In this document: one piece after another, positions 16,099 through 25,366 of the stretch
Numbering within the stretch: the stretch's first letter is position 1
Layout of the letters: each line of letters opens with the position of its first letter
Source of the DNA: an uncultured Bacteroides sp.
GTDB taxonomy: Bacteria; Bacteroidota; Bacteroidia; Bacteroidales; Bacteroidaceae
Direction: 5' to 3'
Length of the DNA: 64,000 nt
NCBI GenBank assembly: GCA_900544675.1
Contig: UQVZ01000021.1
Span: 1 to 64,000 of the forward strand
Position numbers and translations under genes: made by a program
Notes under the pieces: model-generated
Seen by the model: only the letters and a program-made list of their open reading frames with translations
Database searches by the model: none
What the model was told of the DNA's origin: nothing

Positions 16099-18279
16099 AT
16101 GAAAAAATATAAATTGTTTATTGTAGCTGTTTTCGGCTTGGCATCTGTGGGAATAAACACGGTCAATGCTCAAATCCAAGATGTTGATAAACTCATCAAT
16201 GAGATGACTCCGGAAGAGAAGTTTGAACAGATGTGGGGATTGCCCCAAAGAAATAATCATACAGAGTTAAGCGCTTTAGCTGAAGGGCTAACAGGGAAAG
16301 GCTTGATGGTGACAAGTGGACGTAACGAGAAGCGAGGCATTCCCGGGTTTACATTTGTAGATGGTCCTAAAGGCGTATCTTATCACGGTAAGCATACTAT
16401 CTATCCGGCTCCGGTTTTACGCGGATGTTCTTTTGATAAGGAACTAGAGTTTCGTGTTGGTGAAGCGTTGGCATTGGAAACAGCAGCTTGCGGTGGAAAT
16501 TATATTGGTGCAGTGACATTAAATCTGATTACGCATCCACAATGCGGGCAAGCGGAATTATGGTATGGCGAAGACCCTTTCCTGGCTGCTTTAATGGGAG
16601 TGCAATTGACTAAAGGCATTCAGAATAATCATCAGGTTATGGCATGTGCCAAGCATTTTGCTATGTTTGAATTGGAAACAAACAAGGGAGAAATCAATGC
16701 CGTGGTAAAGCCACGTGCATTGAATGAAATCTACTTAGTGCCGTTTATGAAAGCGGTACAGGAGGGCAATGTGGCATCCATGATGACGAGTTATAATAAA
16801 GTGAACGGCACATTTACGAGTGAACATAAAGAACTGTTGACAGATATTGCCCGTAAGCGTTGGGGATTCAAAGGATTTTATACATCGGATTGGGGATTTG
16901 GTGTGTATAATGGGCTTAATGCACTGAAAGCCGGTCAGAATGTAGAGATGCCTAACGAAATTCACTATCGCGCCGATTCGCTTTATTTACTGATGGATAA
17001 AGGACTGGTTACATGGAAAGAGATTGATGATTTGATTCGGCCTACTATTGCAACTAAACTTCAGTATAGTGAAAACAAGGCTCGTTCGCTAAGTAAAAAT
17101 GAGAAAGAAACTCTTCGCAATCTGTCACAGGAAGTTGCAGAGAAATCAATGGTGTTGCTTAAAAATGAAGGGCAATTGCCTTTTGATGTACGTGGCATGA
17201 AGCGTGTCTTGGTTGTAGGAGAGTTGGCTAAATCGGGTAATATGGGTGAATACCATTATGTCCCCAGTCATGATTTTTGGAATGTTGTCACTCCGCTTCG
17301 CGGTCTGCGGCGTTATTTGAAACAATATGGTGTAAATGTAGTTTACACTTCAGGCAATGATCTTAATGAGTTGCAAATGTTGGCTCAGACTGCCGATGCT
17401 ATTGTCGTATGTATCGGACGTACAGATTATACACAGAGTCAAGTATCGGTCAATCCGGATACGATGTCGCCGTTGGCGGAATATAACGGCGGCGATCGCA
17501 AGAATCTTGATATAACCAGCCAAGAGCATAATATGCTTAGAACAGCTTACCGTATGCAGAAAAAGATGGCAGTAGTTTACTTTGGAGGATCTGCGGTCAT
17601 TACTGAAACTTGGGAACGTTTGGCACCTGCTATTGTTTATGGAGGATTTGCCGGAATGAATGGAGGAAATGCGTTGGCAAAAATATTATTTGGAGAAGTC
17701 AATCCTTCCGGTAAACTTTCTTTCTCCATGTACGAGCGTGAAAGCGATTATCCTGATATGCCGGACAATCCGTTTTTTAAGTTGACGACTAAAGATGATG
17801 ATTTCAATCCCTGGATAGATCCCTATGATGTAAATTATGATTATTATTTTGGCTATATGTTAGCGGATAAAAAAGGTATAAAGATATCTTATCCTTTTGG
17901 TTTCGGATTGAGTTATACTACTTTCCGGATAGGTCAACCTTCAGTGGACAAATCGAGTTACGGTGAAGAGGAAAGCGTAACTGTACGTTGCACTGTAACG
18001 AATACGGGAAATCGTCAGGGAGGTGAAGTGCTGCAAGCTTATATAGGTGTGGATAATTCTATAGTAGATCGTCCCAAAAAGGCATTGAAAAACTTTAGCA
18101 AGGTTTATCTGGAACCGGGGGAAAGCAAACAGGTGGAAATGAATATTCCTGTCAAGGATCTTGCTTATTGGGATGAGGAAAGTAATGATTGGAAAATAGA
18201 AAAGACCGGTTATAAACTTTATATTGGCACTTCTTCACAAGATAAGGATTTGCAGACCATTACATTTAATGTCCGCTGA
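16099..18279 (+). CDS. Glycoside hydrolase family 3, periplasmic beta-glucosidase-like
   Basis: The 726-residue protein has a signal peptide (cleavage near VNAQ), the two-domain GH3 core and a C-terminal fibronectin III-like domain. The nucleophile is Asp264 in GFYTSDWGFG. KHF (185-187) and the MTSYNKVNGTF loop line the active site. PFGFGLSYTTF and the VTNTGNRQGGEVLQAYIG stretch mark the C-terminal part. GH3 enzymes release single beta-linked sugars from non-reducing ends; the exact sugar cannot be read from sequence alone. It forms a two-gene unit with the porin-like gene and faces an AraC regulator. Confidence 0.92.
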   Translation: MKKYKLFIVAVFGLASVGINTVNAQIQDVDKLINEMTPEEKFEQMWGLPQRNNHTELSALAEGLTGKGLMVTSGRNEKRGIPGFTFVDGPKGVSYHGKHTIYPAPVLRGCSFDKELEFRVGEALALETAACGGNYIGAVTLNLITHPQCGQAELWYGEDPFLAALMGVQLTKGIQNNHQVMACAKHFAMFELETNKGEINAVVKPRALNEIYLVPFMKAVQEGNVASMMTSYNKVNGTFTSEHKELLTDIARKRWGFKGFYTSDWGFGVYNGLNALKAGQNVEMPNEIHYRADSLYLLMDKGLVTWKEIDDLIRPTIATKLQYSENKARSLSKNEKETLRNLSQEVAEKSMVLLKNEGQLPFDVRGMKRVLVVGELAKSGNMGEYHYVPSHDFWNVVTPLRGLRRYLKQYGVNVVYTSGNDLNELQMLAQTADAIVVCIGRTDYTQSQVSVNPDTMSPLAEYNGGDRKNLDITSQEHNMLRTAYRMQKKMAVVYFGGSAVITETWERLAPAIVYGGFAGMNGGNALAKILFGEVNPSGKLSFSMYERESDYPDMPDNPFFKLTTKDDDFNPWIDPYDVNYDYYFGYMLADKKGIKISYPFGFGLSYTTFRIGQPSVDKSSYGEEESVTVRCTVTNTGNRQGGEVLQAYIGVDNSIVDRPKKALKNFSKVYLEPGESKQVEMNIPVKDLAYWDEESNDWKIEKTGYKLYIGTSSQDKDLQTITFNVR

Positions 18280-18299
18280 CATAAGATGAATTTAAATAT

Positions 18300-18337
18300 A
18301 AGAGAAGAGAGGTTATCTTACTAATTTCTCTTCTCTT
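18300..18337. terminator. Bidirectional terminator between GH3 and AraC genes
   Basis: AAGAGAAGAGA (18300-18310) is complementary to TCTCTTCTCTT (18327-18337), placed between the two convergent stop codons. Confidence 0.75.
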
Positions 18338-18339
18338 TG

Positions 18340-19236
18340 CTATTTTAGTCTGTATGCTTTGGGGGAGATTCCCTCATGTGTTTTAAAGTATTTCCCGAAA
18401 CTGGACTGGTCTGCAAAATTTAGTTCATAGCTGATTTGTTGGATGCTAAGCATAGACGATTTAAGCAGCGCTTTGGCTTCCAGTATTACGTATTCGTCAA
18501 TCCAATCGTTCGCCGGTTTTCCTGAATGTTCTTTAATGACTTGAGACAGGTATTTAGGGGTCAGATTAAGTTTGCTGGCGTAAAATGTCACTTGTCTCTC
18601 TTGTTTATAGTGTTTTTTGACTAATTCCATAAAGCGTATGAATGTATCTTCCTGTTTCGATATCTGAACCGTATCTGAAAAGGATGAAATATCGGGATGT
18701 TGCTGGTAGTAAAGCGAAAGCAACAAGTAGCGTATTGCATCCTTTAGGTGGGGGTTGTCGGAACGGTTCATTGTGCTTTTTAGCAAATAAAAATAAGTTT
18801 TATTCAGTGTCAGCTCTTCTTCGTCCCAAGAGATTACCGGATGCAGGGAAACAGAAAGTGAGATTTCCATTCGTTCCCGGATGTGCGAAATAAGTTCGTC
18901 GGCAAGTGTTGCTGACAAGACATTAAATTTCCCTTCAATGTCATCACTAACGGAATCAAACTGTAAGATTTCGTCTTTAGGCAGTATTACCATGCAAGGA
19001 GCTACGGCTTCGAATTTTTTCATACCTATTTTTCCGACCAGTTTGCCCCGTTCGCAAAAAAAAGAAATCACTACATTTATTTTAAACGGATAGGGGAATA
19101 AAGGCAATAGCTTGAGATTGTCTGATATAAAAAAATAATCATCAATTGCTTGTAGCTTATTTTCTGCTAATTTTTTTCGTAAATAATGTTCCCACGTCAG
19201 TGGGGTAATGTTTTTTTTCATGAAATGTTTTTTCAT
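18340..19236 (-). CDS. AraC/XylS-family transcriptional regulator
   Basis: The 298-residue protein has a C-terminal pair of helix-turn-helix motifs (FYASKLNLTPKYLSQVIKEHSGKPANDWI, then ISYELNFADQSSFGKYFKTHEGISPKAYRLK). Its N-terminal half (FPYPFKINVVISFFCERGKLVGKIG) is a cupin-like sensor common in Bacteroidales. It lies tail to tail with the porin-GH3 unit, which it may or may not control. ATG codons at 19236 and 19221 are both possible starts; the first is used. Confidence 0.88.
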   Translation of the reverse strand: MKKHFMKKNITPLTWEHYLRKKLAENKLQAIDDYFFISDNLKLLPLFPYPFKINVVISFFCERGKLVGKIGMKKFEAVAPCMVILPKDEILQFDSVSDDIEGKFNVLSATLADELISHIRERMEISLSVSLHPVISWDEEELTLNKTYFYLLKSTMNRSDNPHLKDAIRYLLLSLYYQQHPDISSFSDTVQISKQEDTFIRFMELVKKHYKQERQVTFYASKLNLTPKYLSQVIKEHSGKPANDWIDEYVILEAKALLKSSMLSIQQISYELNFADQSSFGKYFKTHEGISPKAYRLK

Positions 19237-19533
19237 ATATTTCGAGATTTAAGGATTAAAACTAAAGTCATGGCTATTTTCAACTATAAATAGTCGCTCT
19301 AAGTTTGTGCATTTCAGGTTTTTGTCTCTTCTGAGTAAAGTTAGAAATAATTTATGAGAAAAGCTAAGATTTATGTGATAAAAATAGGTAAATGACTGTG
19401 CCAACACGTATTACGATTGTAACATGAGAATCTTTATATGGAGGCATTGGACTAAATGATAATGTTTTTTGCTTTCTCCCCTAAGGCGGATATGGCGGGA
19501 AAAGCGTACCTTTGCGGAAGATAGATTGTATGT

Positions 19534-20733
19534 ATGAAAAAGTATTCTTCCGAAACACTTGCTTTTATCTGTGCACATCGGAAAGACGATGTGCGTGTCT
19601 TGGCGCTTCAAGCCCGGAAATATCCTTTGGTGGATATGGCGGAAGCTGTCGTGCAGATAGCCGGACGGCAGATTGCCGAGAAAAAGATTCCTTCGTGGGC
19701 AGAGATAGAAGGGATAGGGTATCCTCCTCACCTGTCGATGGAGCAATGTTCTTCCGAAGCGGCGGCACGTTATAAGGCTTCGTTGGTGAAGGGAGAGACC
19801 TTTGCCGATTTGACCGGCGGATTGGGAGTGGATTGTTCTTTTATGGCACGGCGCTTCCGTCAGGCTGATTATGTGGAGCGTCAAGAGTCTTTATGTGAAT
19901 TGGCTGTTCATAACTTTGCTTTATTGGGATTGGAACATATTCGTGTGCATTGTGCCGACGGTGTCAGTTATCTGCAAGAGATGGAACCGGTGGATTGCCT
20001 GTTTCTGGACCCTGCCCGCAGGGATAGTCATGGCGGAAAAACCGTAGCTGTTTCCGATTGTGAACCCGATGTGAGCGCGCTCGAACCGTTGCTGGTAGAG
20101 AAAGGCAGGCAGGTGATGATTAAGTTGTCTCCCATGCTCGACCTGAGCAATGCTTTTCAGGCATTGAAACATATTTCACAAGTGCATATTGTAGCTGTTC
20201 ATAACGAGTGCAAAGAGTTGATAATTCTGTTAGAAAAGCATCGTGGAATGACGGATAAGGCTGATACAGAAGTGCGTATCAGTTGTGAACAGATTGTTGA
20301 TAACTTGTTGAATCCGCCTTTCATATTTACGTTATCCGAGGAAAAGAATGCGGCATGTGAGTGGGCAGACAGGGTAGAGTCTTATTTATATGAGCCGGGA
20401 GTAGCTTTGCTGAAAGCAGGAGCTTACCGTTTGCTCTCCTCGCGTTACGGCGTAAAGAAATTGCATTCCAACAGCCACCTTTATACTTCGGATAAGGCAA
20501 TGGATTTTCCCGGACGTTGTTTCCGGGTAGAAGCGGTATCGGGTTTCGGCAAAAAAGAATTGAAGACCTTGTTGCAAGGAGTGGAGAAAGCCAACTTGAC
20601 GGTACGCAATTTCCCTGCTTCGGTGGCAGAGTTACGGAAGAAGCTGAAGCTGAAAGAAGGTGGCGATGTCTATTTGTTTGCCACTACGTTGAAGAATGGA
20701 GAACGGGTGTTGATAAAATGTTTAAAAGCCTGA
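19534..20733 (+). CDS. Class I SAM methyltransferase with THUMP-like C-terminal domain
   Basis: The 399-residue protein has a SAM-binding loop TFADLTGGLGVDCSF near residue 90 and a FLDPARRDSHG motif that fills the motif IV position. A C-terminal THUMP-like region follows (KKELKTLLQGVEKANLTVRNFPASVAELRKKLKLKEGG). This layout suggests RNA methylation, but the target base is not known. A TACCTTTG -7 box at 19507-19514 lies 19 bases before the ATG, so the leader is very short. Confidence 0.85.
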   Translation: MKKYSSETLAFICAHRKDDVRVLALQARKYPLVDMAEAVVQIAGRQIAEKKIPSWAEIEGIGYPPHLSMEQCSSEAAARYKASLVKGETFADLTGGLGVDCSFMARRFRQADYVERQESLCELAVHNFALLGLEHIRVHCADGVSYLQEMEPVDCLFLDPARRDSHGGKTVAVSDCEPDVSALEPLLVEKGRQVMIKLSPMLDLSNAFQALKHISQVHIVAVHNECKELIILLEKHRGMTDKADTEVRISCEQIVDNLLNPPFIFTLSEEKNAACEWADRVESYLYEPGVALLKAGAYRLLSSRYGVKKLHSNSHLYTSDKAMDFPGRCFRVEAVSGFGKKELKTLLQGVEKANLTVRNFPASVAELRKKLKLKEGGDVYLFATTLKNGERVLIKCLKA

Positions 20734-20767
20734 TGGGGTATTAATCACCCTTAGCGTGTTTCTTTCC

Positions 20768-20817
20768 TTTTACCTTCTGCAAGTTTTCCGGAGAAGCGGA
20801 ACTTGCAGAAGGTAAAA
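20768..20817. terminator. Bidirectional 18-bp stem terminator
   Basis: The arms 20768-20785 and 20800-20817 are exact complements, with TTTT and AAAA at the ends, so each strand ends in a U-run. It serves the convergent methyltransferase and sufE genes. Confidence 0.9.
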
Positions 20818-20826
20818 AGAGGTGAA

Positions 20827-21264
20827 TCAGGATGCCTTTTCCGCTTCTTTGGCTTTGAAAGCCAGCGCATACATGCGCATTTGTTTCACCATGGCCAGCA
20901 GACCGTTGCTGCGGGTGGGAGACAGATGCTCTTTCAGTCCTATCTTTTCGATGAAATACAGGTCGGCATTCAAGATTTCGTCGGGCGTATGTCCCGATAC
21001 CACTTTTATCAGCAGGGCGATGATGCCTTTCACGATGAGCGCGTCGCTTTCTGCCTGGAAAATGATTTTCCCGTCCACCAGGTCTGCCTGAAGCCATACC
21101 CGGCTCTGGCATCCGTCTATCAGGTTCTGTTCGGTCTTGTATTGTTCGTCAAGCGGTTTTTGTTCGTTGCCTAAGTCGATAAGCAACTGGTATTTGTCCA
21201 TCCAGTCGTCGAAGTCACTGAATTCTTCGATGACTTCGTCTTGCAGTTCATTGATTGTTTTCAT
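20827..21264 (-). CDS. sufE: SufE-family Fe-S cluster assembly sulfur acceptor
   Basis: SufE takes persulfide sulfur from a cysteine desulfurase and passes it to the Fe-S scaffold. The 145-residue protein has the family core LIDGCQSRVWLQ, with the acceptor cysteine in the GCQS loop, and ends with LSPTRSNGLLAMVKQMRMYA. The other suf genes are not nearby. It is followed closely upstream by the M28 peptidase gene (12-base gap), so these two and the M20 gene may be co-transcribed. Confidence 0.92.
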   Translation of the reverse strand: MKTINELQDEVIEEFSDFDDWMDKYQLLIDLGNEQKPLDEQYKTEQNLIDGCQSRVWLQADLVDGKIIFQAESDALIVKGIIALLIKVVSGHTPDEILNADLYFIEKIGLKEHLSPTRSNGLLAMVKQMRMYALAFKAKEAEKAS

Positions 21265-21276
21265 ATCCTTGATGTT

Positions 21277-22281
21277 TTATTTCTCGTTATAGATCACTGC
21301 CATCACCGTTTCGCCTACAGCCTGCAGGGTTGCCTTGTCGATGCAGTCGATGTTGTCTTTCAGCGTATGCCAGGTAGGGTGGAATCCCGTTTCGCTATGC
21401 GGGTCGTAGCCGATGATGTCTACACACGGAATCTGGCGAAGACGGTTTACATAGATGTGGTCATCCGTCACCTCGCCCCCTTCTTCCTTGATAAAGAACT
21501 GTTTGTGCCCCAATCGTTCTGCCGTGTTCCATATCTTTTTCATCACATGGTTGGCTGTACGCCCGGAGTATCCTTCGTAATAGAAAGTGGCGCCTTTGCC
21601 TCCTACCATATCCAGCAAGATGCCGAAACGCGCTTTATAGTCGGGCCGGTGCGGGATGCGTCCCCAGTATTGCGAGCCCAGGCACCAGGTGTCTTGCTTG
21701 TATGTCCCTTCATAGAAATCGGGAATCCCGTAATCTTCCGCATCGAAGAAAACGATGTCGATACCCAAGGCAGGAGCTTGCTGTTGCAAGTGGCGGGCTA
21801 TTTCCAGCAGGACACCTACACCGCTGGCTCCGTCGTTGGCTCCGTCGATGGGGGTATGATGATGTTCTTTTTGGTCTTCGTCGGCATACGGACGGCTGTC
21901 CCAGTGGGCACAGAGCAGGATGCGTTTCTTTGTGTCGGGGTTGTATGAGCCGATGATGTTATGCATCTTCAGCACCTTTCCGTCGTAGGAAATGACCTCT
22001 CCGAGCTGGTCGTACACCGTTGCGCCGAAAGCTTTCAGCTGTCGGGAAAGGTAAGTCCCGCATTGGCGGTGCGCTTCGGTATTGGGTACACGCGGTCCGA
22101 ATGCCACTTGACGGCAGATATACTGATAAGCGCTGTCGGCATTAAAGGCAGGTACTTGCACGGCATTTTCTTGTAAAGGCTCTTCACTTTCGGAAGTGTT
22201 CTTGTTTTTGCTGCTTCCACACGAGGCGGACAATAAGATGCCAGCCGTCAGGCAAAGCAGTTGAAGGATGAATTTAGTCAT
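21277..22281 (-). CDS. M28-family zinc peptidase lipoprotein, glutaminyl-cyclase-like
   Basis: The 334-residue protein has a lipobox (LSASC, Cys about 21), so it is membrane-anchored in the periplasm. Zinc-binding motifs of the M28 family are in place: AHWDSRP, DGANDGASGV, FFDAEDYG, a late DDHIYVN, and the final His in HPTWHTLKDN. The combination of AHWDSRP with YDPHSETGFHPTWHT is closer to bacterial type II glutaminyl cyclases than to aminopeptidases. Such enzymes form N-terminal pyroglutamate on exported proteins, which is common in Bacteroidetes. The cyclase role is inference. Confidence 0.85.
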   Translation of the reverse strand: MTKFILQLLCLTAGILLSASCGSSKNKNTSESEEPLQENAVQVPAFNADSAYQYICRQVAFGPRVPNTEAHRQCGTYLSRQLKAFGATVYDQLGEVISYDGKVLKMHNIIGSYNPDTKKRILLCAHWDSRPYADEDQKEHHHTPIDGANDGASGVGVLLEIARHLQQQAPALGIDIVFFDAEDYGIPDFYEGTYKQDTWCLGSQYWGRIPHRPDYKARFGILLDMVGGKGATFYYEGYSGRTANHVMKKIWNTAERLGHKQFFIKEEGGEVTDDHIYVNRLRQIPCVDIIGYDPHSETGFHPTWHTLKDNIDCIDKATLQAVGETVMAVIYNEK

Positions 22282-22322
22282 GGCGTTACTCCTTATTATA
22301 TATAAGCGCGGTTTAAAGTGGT

Positions 22323-23390
22323 TTACAGTTTCAGCCCGTCCAGAATATCAATATAGGTGCGTATGGCTTCTTCTATCTCGCTTACCATCACGTATTCGTC
22401 TGCCGTATGCGAGCGGGACGATTTCCCCGGACCTATCTTGACCGAAGGGAAGTGCATCAAGGCCTGGTCGGAAAGGGTGGGAGAGCCGAAAGGTGTCTTC
22501 CCCAGTTCGACGGCTCGTTGCACAAACGGATGGTCGGTATGGATGTGTGAAGAATTGAGGCGGAACGAACGTGCTTTTGCTTCGCACCGGATGTGGGCGG
22601 AAATTTCGTTGAACAGTTCTTCGTTCGAGTAACATTCGTTGCTCCGGATGTCTACTACGAACGTGCACAGGTCGGGGATGACATTGTGTTGCGTGCCGGC
22701 ATTGATTTGCGTGACACTCATCTTTACAGGTCCCAGCAGCGGGGATACCTTGGGAAAGCGGTAAGTGCGGAACCATTCGATGTCGTCCAATACCTTGTAG
22801 ATGGCATTGTCGCCTTCTTCGCGTGCCGCGTGTCCGGCTGTTCCATGCGCCGTAACATCCAGCACCATCAATCCTTTCTCCGCCACTGCGGGCTGCATGT
22901 CGGTAGGCTCGCCCACTACTCCCAGGGCGATGGGAGGCAATTGGGGCAATACGCTTTCGATGCCTCCTTTCCCCGATACCTCTTCTTCGCACGAGGCAAG
23001 ATATATCAGGTTATAGCTTTGCGTGGTAGTGGTCAGGTAGCGGTATGCCTGAAAGAGCGAGACCACGCTGGCTCCGGCGTCGTTGCTCCCCAGTCCGTAC
23101 AGCTTTCCGTTTTCCAGTTTGGCGGTAAACGGTTGTTTCCGCCAGCCGTTCACAGGCCGCACGGTATCGATATGCGAGTTCAGAAGGATAGTAGGGCGGT
23201 TGACGTCGAACATCGGACTGATGCACCAGATGTTGTTTCCCGAGCGTCCGGTCATGATGCCGCTTTCTTCAATGTAATTTTGCAGGAAGTCGGCTACCGC
23301 TTCTTCTTCCCTGCTTACGGAAGGGATTCCGATAAGGGAATTCAGCAAGGTTAGCGCCTCCGAAGTGTAGTAACTAATATCCGATAACAT
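22323..23390 (-). CDS. argE: M20-family deacylase, ArgE-like
   Basis: The 355-residue protein has the M20 zinc sites: LLNSHIDTV, the bridging GLGSNDAGAS, the general-base pair CEEEVSGKGG, and GEPTDM. It ends in SRSHTADEYV, which supplies the last zinc histidine. It fits the arginine-pathway deacylases; in B. fragilis the corresponding enzyme is reported to act on succinylated intermediates rather than acetylated ones. No other arg gene is in the window, so the exact substrate is open. The start follows a divergent promoter region shared with the acyl-CoA ligase. Confidence 0.82.
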   Translation of the reverse strand: MLSDISYYTSEALTLLNSLIGIPSVSREEEAVADFLQNYIEESGIMTGRSGNNIWCISPMFDVNRPTILLNSHIDTVRPVNGWRKQPFTAKLENGKLYGLGSNDAGASVVSLFQAYRYLTTTTQSYNLIYLASCEEEVSGKGGIESVLPQLPPIALGVVGEPTDMQPAVAEKGLMVLDVTAHGTAGHAAREEGDNAIYKVLDDIEWFRTYRFPKVSPLLGPVKMSVTQINAGTQHNVIPDLCTFVVDIRSNECYSNEELFNEISAHIRCEAKARSFRLNSSHIHTDHPFVQRAVELGKTPFGSPTLSDQALMHFPSVKIGPGKSSRSHTADEYVMVSEIEEAIRTYIDILDGLKL

Positions 23391-23412
23391 AAGATTCTTT
23401 TTGTTTTACCGG

Positions 23413-23451
23413 CAAAGATACTTCATTTATTCAAATTAAACCCTATCTTTG
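23413..23451. promoter_or_regulatory. Divergent -7 boxes for argE-like and acyl-CoA ligase genes
   Basis: TATCTTTG occurs on the minus strand (23420-23413) and on the plus strand (23444-23451), each correctly oriented for its gene. Neither has a clear TTTG at the ideal distance. Confidence 0.7.
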
Positions 23452-23483
23452 CAGGTAGCGATTACAAAATAAATAAAATTTAA

Positions 23484-25289
23484 ATGAGTGAATCTTATTT
23501 GTCTACACTGATTTACCGGCAAGCCGGGAAATACGGCGACCGTGCCGCCTTGAAGTACCGCGATTATAAGAAAGGGGTATGGATTCCGGTATCGTGGAAT
23601 CAGTTTGCAAGGAAAGTGAAACGTGTAGCTTGCGCGCTGGTGGCTTCGGGCATCGGGCCGCAAGAGAATATCGGTGTGTTCTCGCAGAATATGCCCGAGT
23701 GTCTTTATACCGATTTCGGCGCATTTGCCTGCCGGGTGGTCACTGTCCCCCTTTATGCCACCAGCTCGGAGGCGCAGGTGCATTATATAGTCGAAGACGC
23801 GGCTATCCGTTACCTCTTTGTCGGCGAGCAGTATCAGTACGCTGTGGCTTATCGGGTACAGCAGCTTTGCAAGACCTTGAAACAGATTGTCATTTTCAGT
23901 CCCGATGTGGTGCGGGCGGCAGAAGACACTCATTCCATCTATTACAGCGACTTCCTGCAGCAGGGTGATTCCGGCAGCTATCAGGCAGAGGTAGACAAGC
24001 GGACTTCGGAATCGGGGGCAGGCGACCTTGCCAATATCCTTTACACATCGGGCACCACCGGCGAGTCGAAAGGCGTCATGCTGCATCACTCCTGTTATGA
24101 GGCGGCGTTCCGTGCGCACGACAAGGTGCTGCTTACGTTGACCGAGCGGGATGTGATTATGAACTTTTTGCCCTTCACCCATGTGTTCGAGCGGGCATGG
24201 TCGTATTATTGCCTGACAAGGGGCTGCCTGCTTTGCATCAACCTTTATCCGCAGGATATCCAAATGACCATCAAGGAGATTCATCCTACGGCGATGTGCA
24301 GCGTGCCGCGCTTTTGGGAAAAGGTGTATGCCGGCGTGCACGAAAAGATAAACGAAGCTTCGGGACTGAAGAAAAGCCTGATGTTGGACGCCCTTCATAC
24401 GGGTCACAAACATAACATCGGCTATCTGATGAACGGCAAGACACCGCCGTTGTGGCTGCGTCTGAAGTATAAGCTTTACGAGAAAACTATCTACCGCCTG
24501 TTGAAGGAGACCATCGGTATCGAGCGGGGCAATTTCTTCCCTACTGCAGGAGCCGCCGTGTCGAAACCGATAGAAGAGTTTGTCCACTCGGTAGGCATCA
24601 ACATGGTCGTGGGATACGGATTGACCGAAACCACCGCTACCGTATCGTTGGGCTGGCTGGATGATTATCGCACAGGTTCGGTAGGCAGGGTGCTTCCCGG
24701 ACTGGAACTGAAGTTCAGCGAAGAAGGCGAGATTCTGCTTCGGGGCGAGACGGTGACGAAAGGTTATTACAAGAAAGAAGCGTTGACCCGTAAGGTGATT
24801 ACCGAAGATGGATGGTTCCATACGGGTGACGCCGGATATATGAAAGACGGGTTCCTTTACCTGACCGACCGGATAAAGGATTTGTTCAAGACCTCGAACG
24901 GGAAATACATCGCCCCGCAAGCCATCGAGACCAAGCTGGTGGTAGACCGGTTTATCGACCAGGTTTCCATTATCGCCGACCGGCGTAAGTTTGTCTCCGC
25001 ACTGATAGTTCCCGAATATAAGCAGGTGGAGAAGTATGCCGACGACCATCACATCGCCTATACCGACCGGGCGGATTTATTGAAAAAGCCCGAAATCATT
25101 GCCTTGTTCCAGCTTCGCATTGATACCTTGCAGCAGGAGTTTGCCCATTACGAGCAAATCAAGAAGTTCACCCTGCTTCCCGAGCCTTTCAGCCTGGAGA
25201 AAGGCGAACTGACCAATACGCTGAAAATCAAACGCTCGGTTCTGATGAAGAATTATGCCGCAGAGATAGACAAGATGTACGAAGAATGA
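23484..25289 (+). CDS. Long-chain fatty-acid-CoA ligase (AMP-forming)
   Basis: The 601-residue protein activates fatty acids with ATP to form acyl-CoA. The P-loop ILYTSGTTGESKGVML, the VVGYGLTETTA motif (A5), GWFHTGDAGYM (A7) and the hinge DRIKDLFKTSNGKYIAPQAIE (A8) are all intact. It is of the FadD15-like kind that is single-copy in many Bacteroidales. It is divergent from the M20 deacylase and has its own -7 box. Confidence 0.94.
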   Translation: MSESYLSTLIYRQAGKYGDRAALKYRDYKKGVWIPVSWNQFARKVKRVACALVASGIGPQENIGVFSQNMPECLYTDFGAFACRVVTVPLYATSSEAQVHYIVEDAAIRYLFVGEQYQYAVAYRVQQLCKTLKQIVIFSPDVVRAAEDTHSIYYSDFLQQGDSGSYQAEVDKRTSESGAGDLANILYTSGTTGESKGVMLHHSCYEAAFRAHDKVLLTLTERDVIMNFLPFTHVFERAWSYYCLTRGCLLCINLYPQDIQMTIKEIHPTAMCSVPRFWEKVYAGVHEKINEASGLKKSLMLDALHTGHKHNIGYLMNGKTPPLWLRLKYKLYEKTIYRLLKETIGIERGNFFPTAGAAVSKPIEEFVHSVGINMVVGYGLTETTATVSLGWLDDYRTGSVGRVLPGLELKFSEEGEILLRGETVTKGYYKKEALTRKVITEDGWFHTGDAGYMKDGFLYLTDRIKDLFKTSNGKYIAPQAIETKLVVDRFIDQVSIIADRRKFVSALIVPEYKQVEKYADDHHIAYTDRADLLKKPEIIALFQLRIDTLQQEFAHYEQIKKFTLLPEPFSLEKGELTNTLKIKRSVLMKNYAAEIDKMYEE

Positions 25290-25331
25290 CATTTTCTTGT
25301 CTGCTTGTTTTTACACTAACGTAAAAATGGC

Positions 25332-25339
25332 TAATTTTG
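25332..25339 (+). promoter_or_regulatory. -7 box of prfB
   Basis: TAATTTTG lies 27 bases before the ATG. Just upstream, a 7-bp inverted repeat TTTTTAC/GTAAAAA (25308-25314 with 25321-25327) may end the ligase transcript. Confidence 0.55.
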
Positions 25340-25366
25340 CAGGCGGAATAACGAGTAGAAGATGAT

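Noticed and set aside
23436..25052. 538-codon minus-strand frame opposite the acyl-CoA ligase
   Set aside because: The ligase has all family motifs; the antisense frame has low-likelihood composition (many His, Arg, Gln) and no family features.
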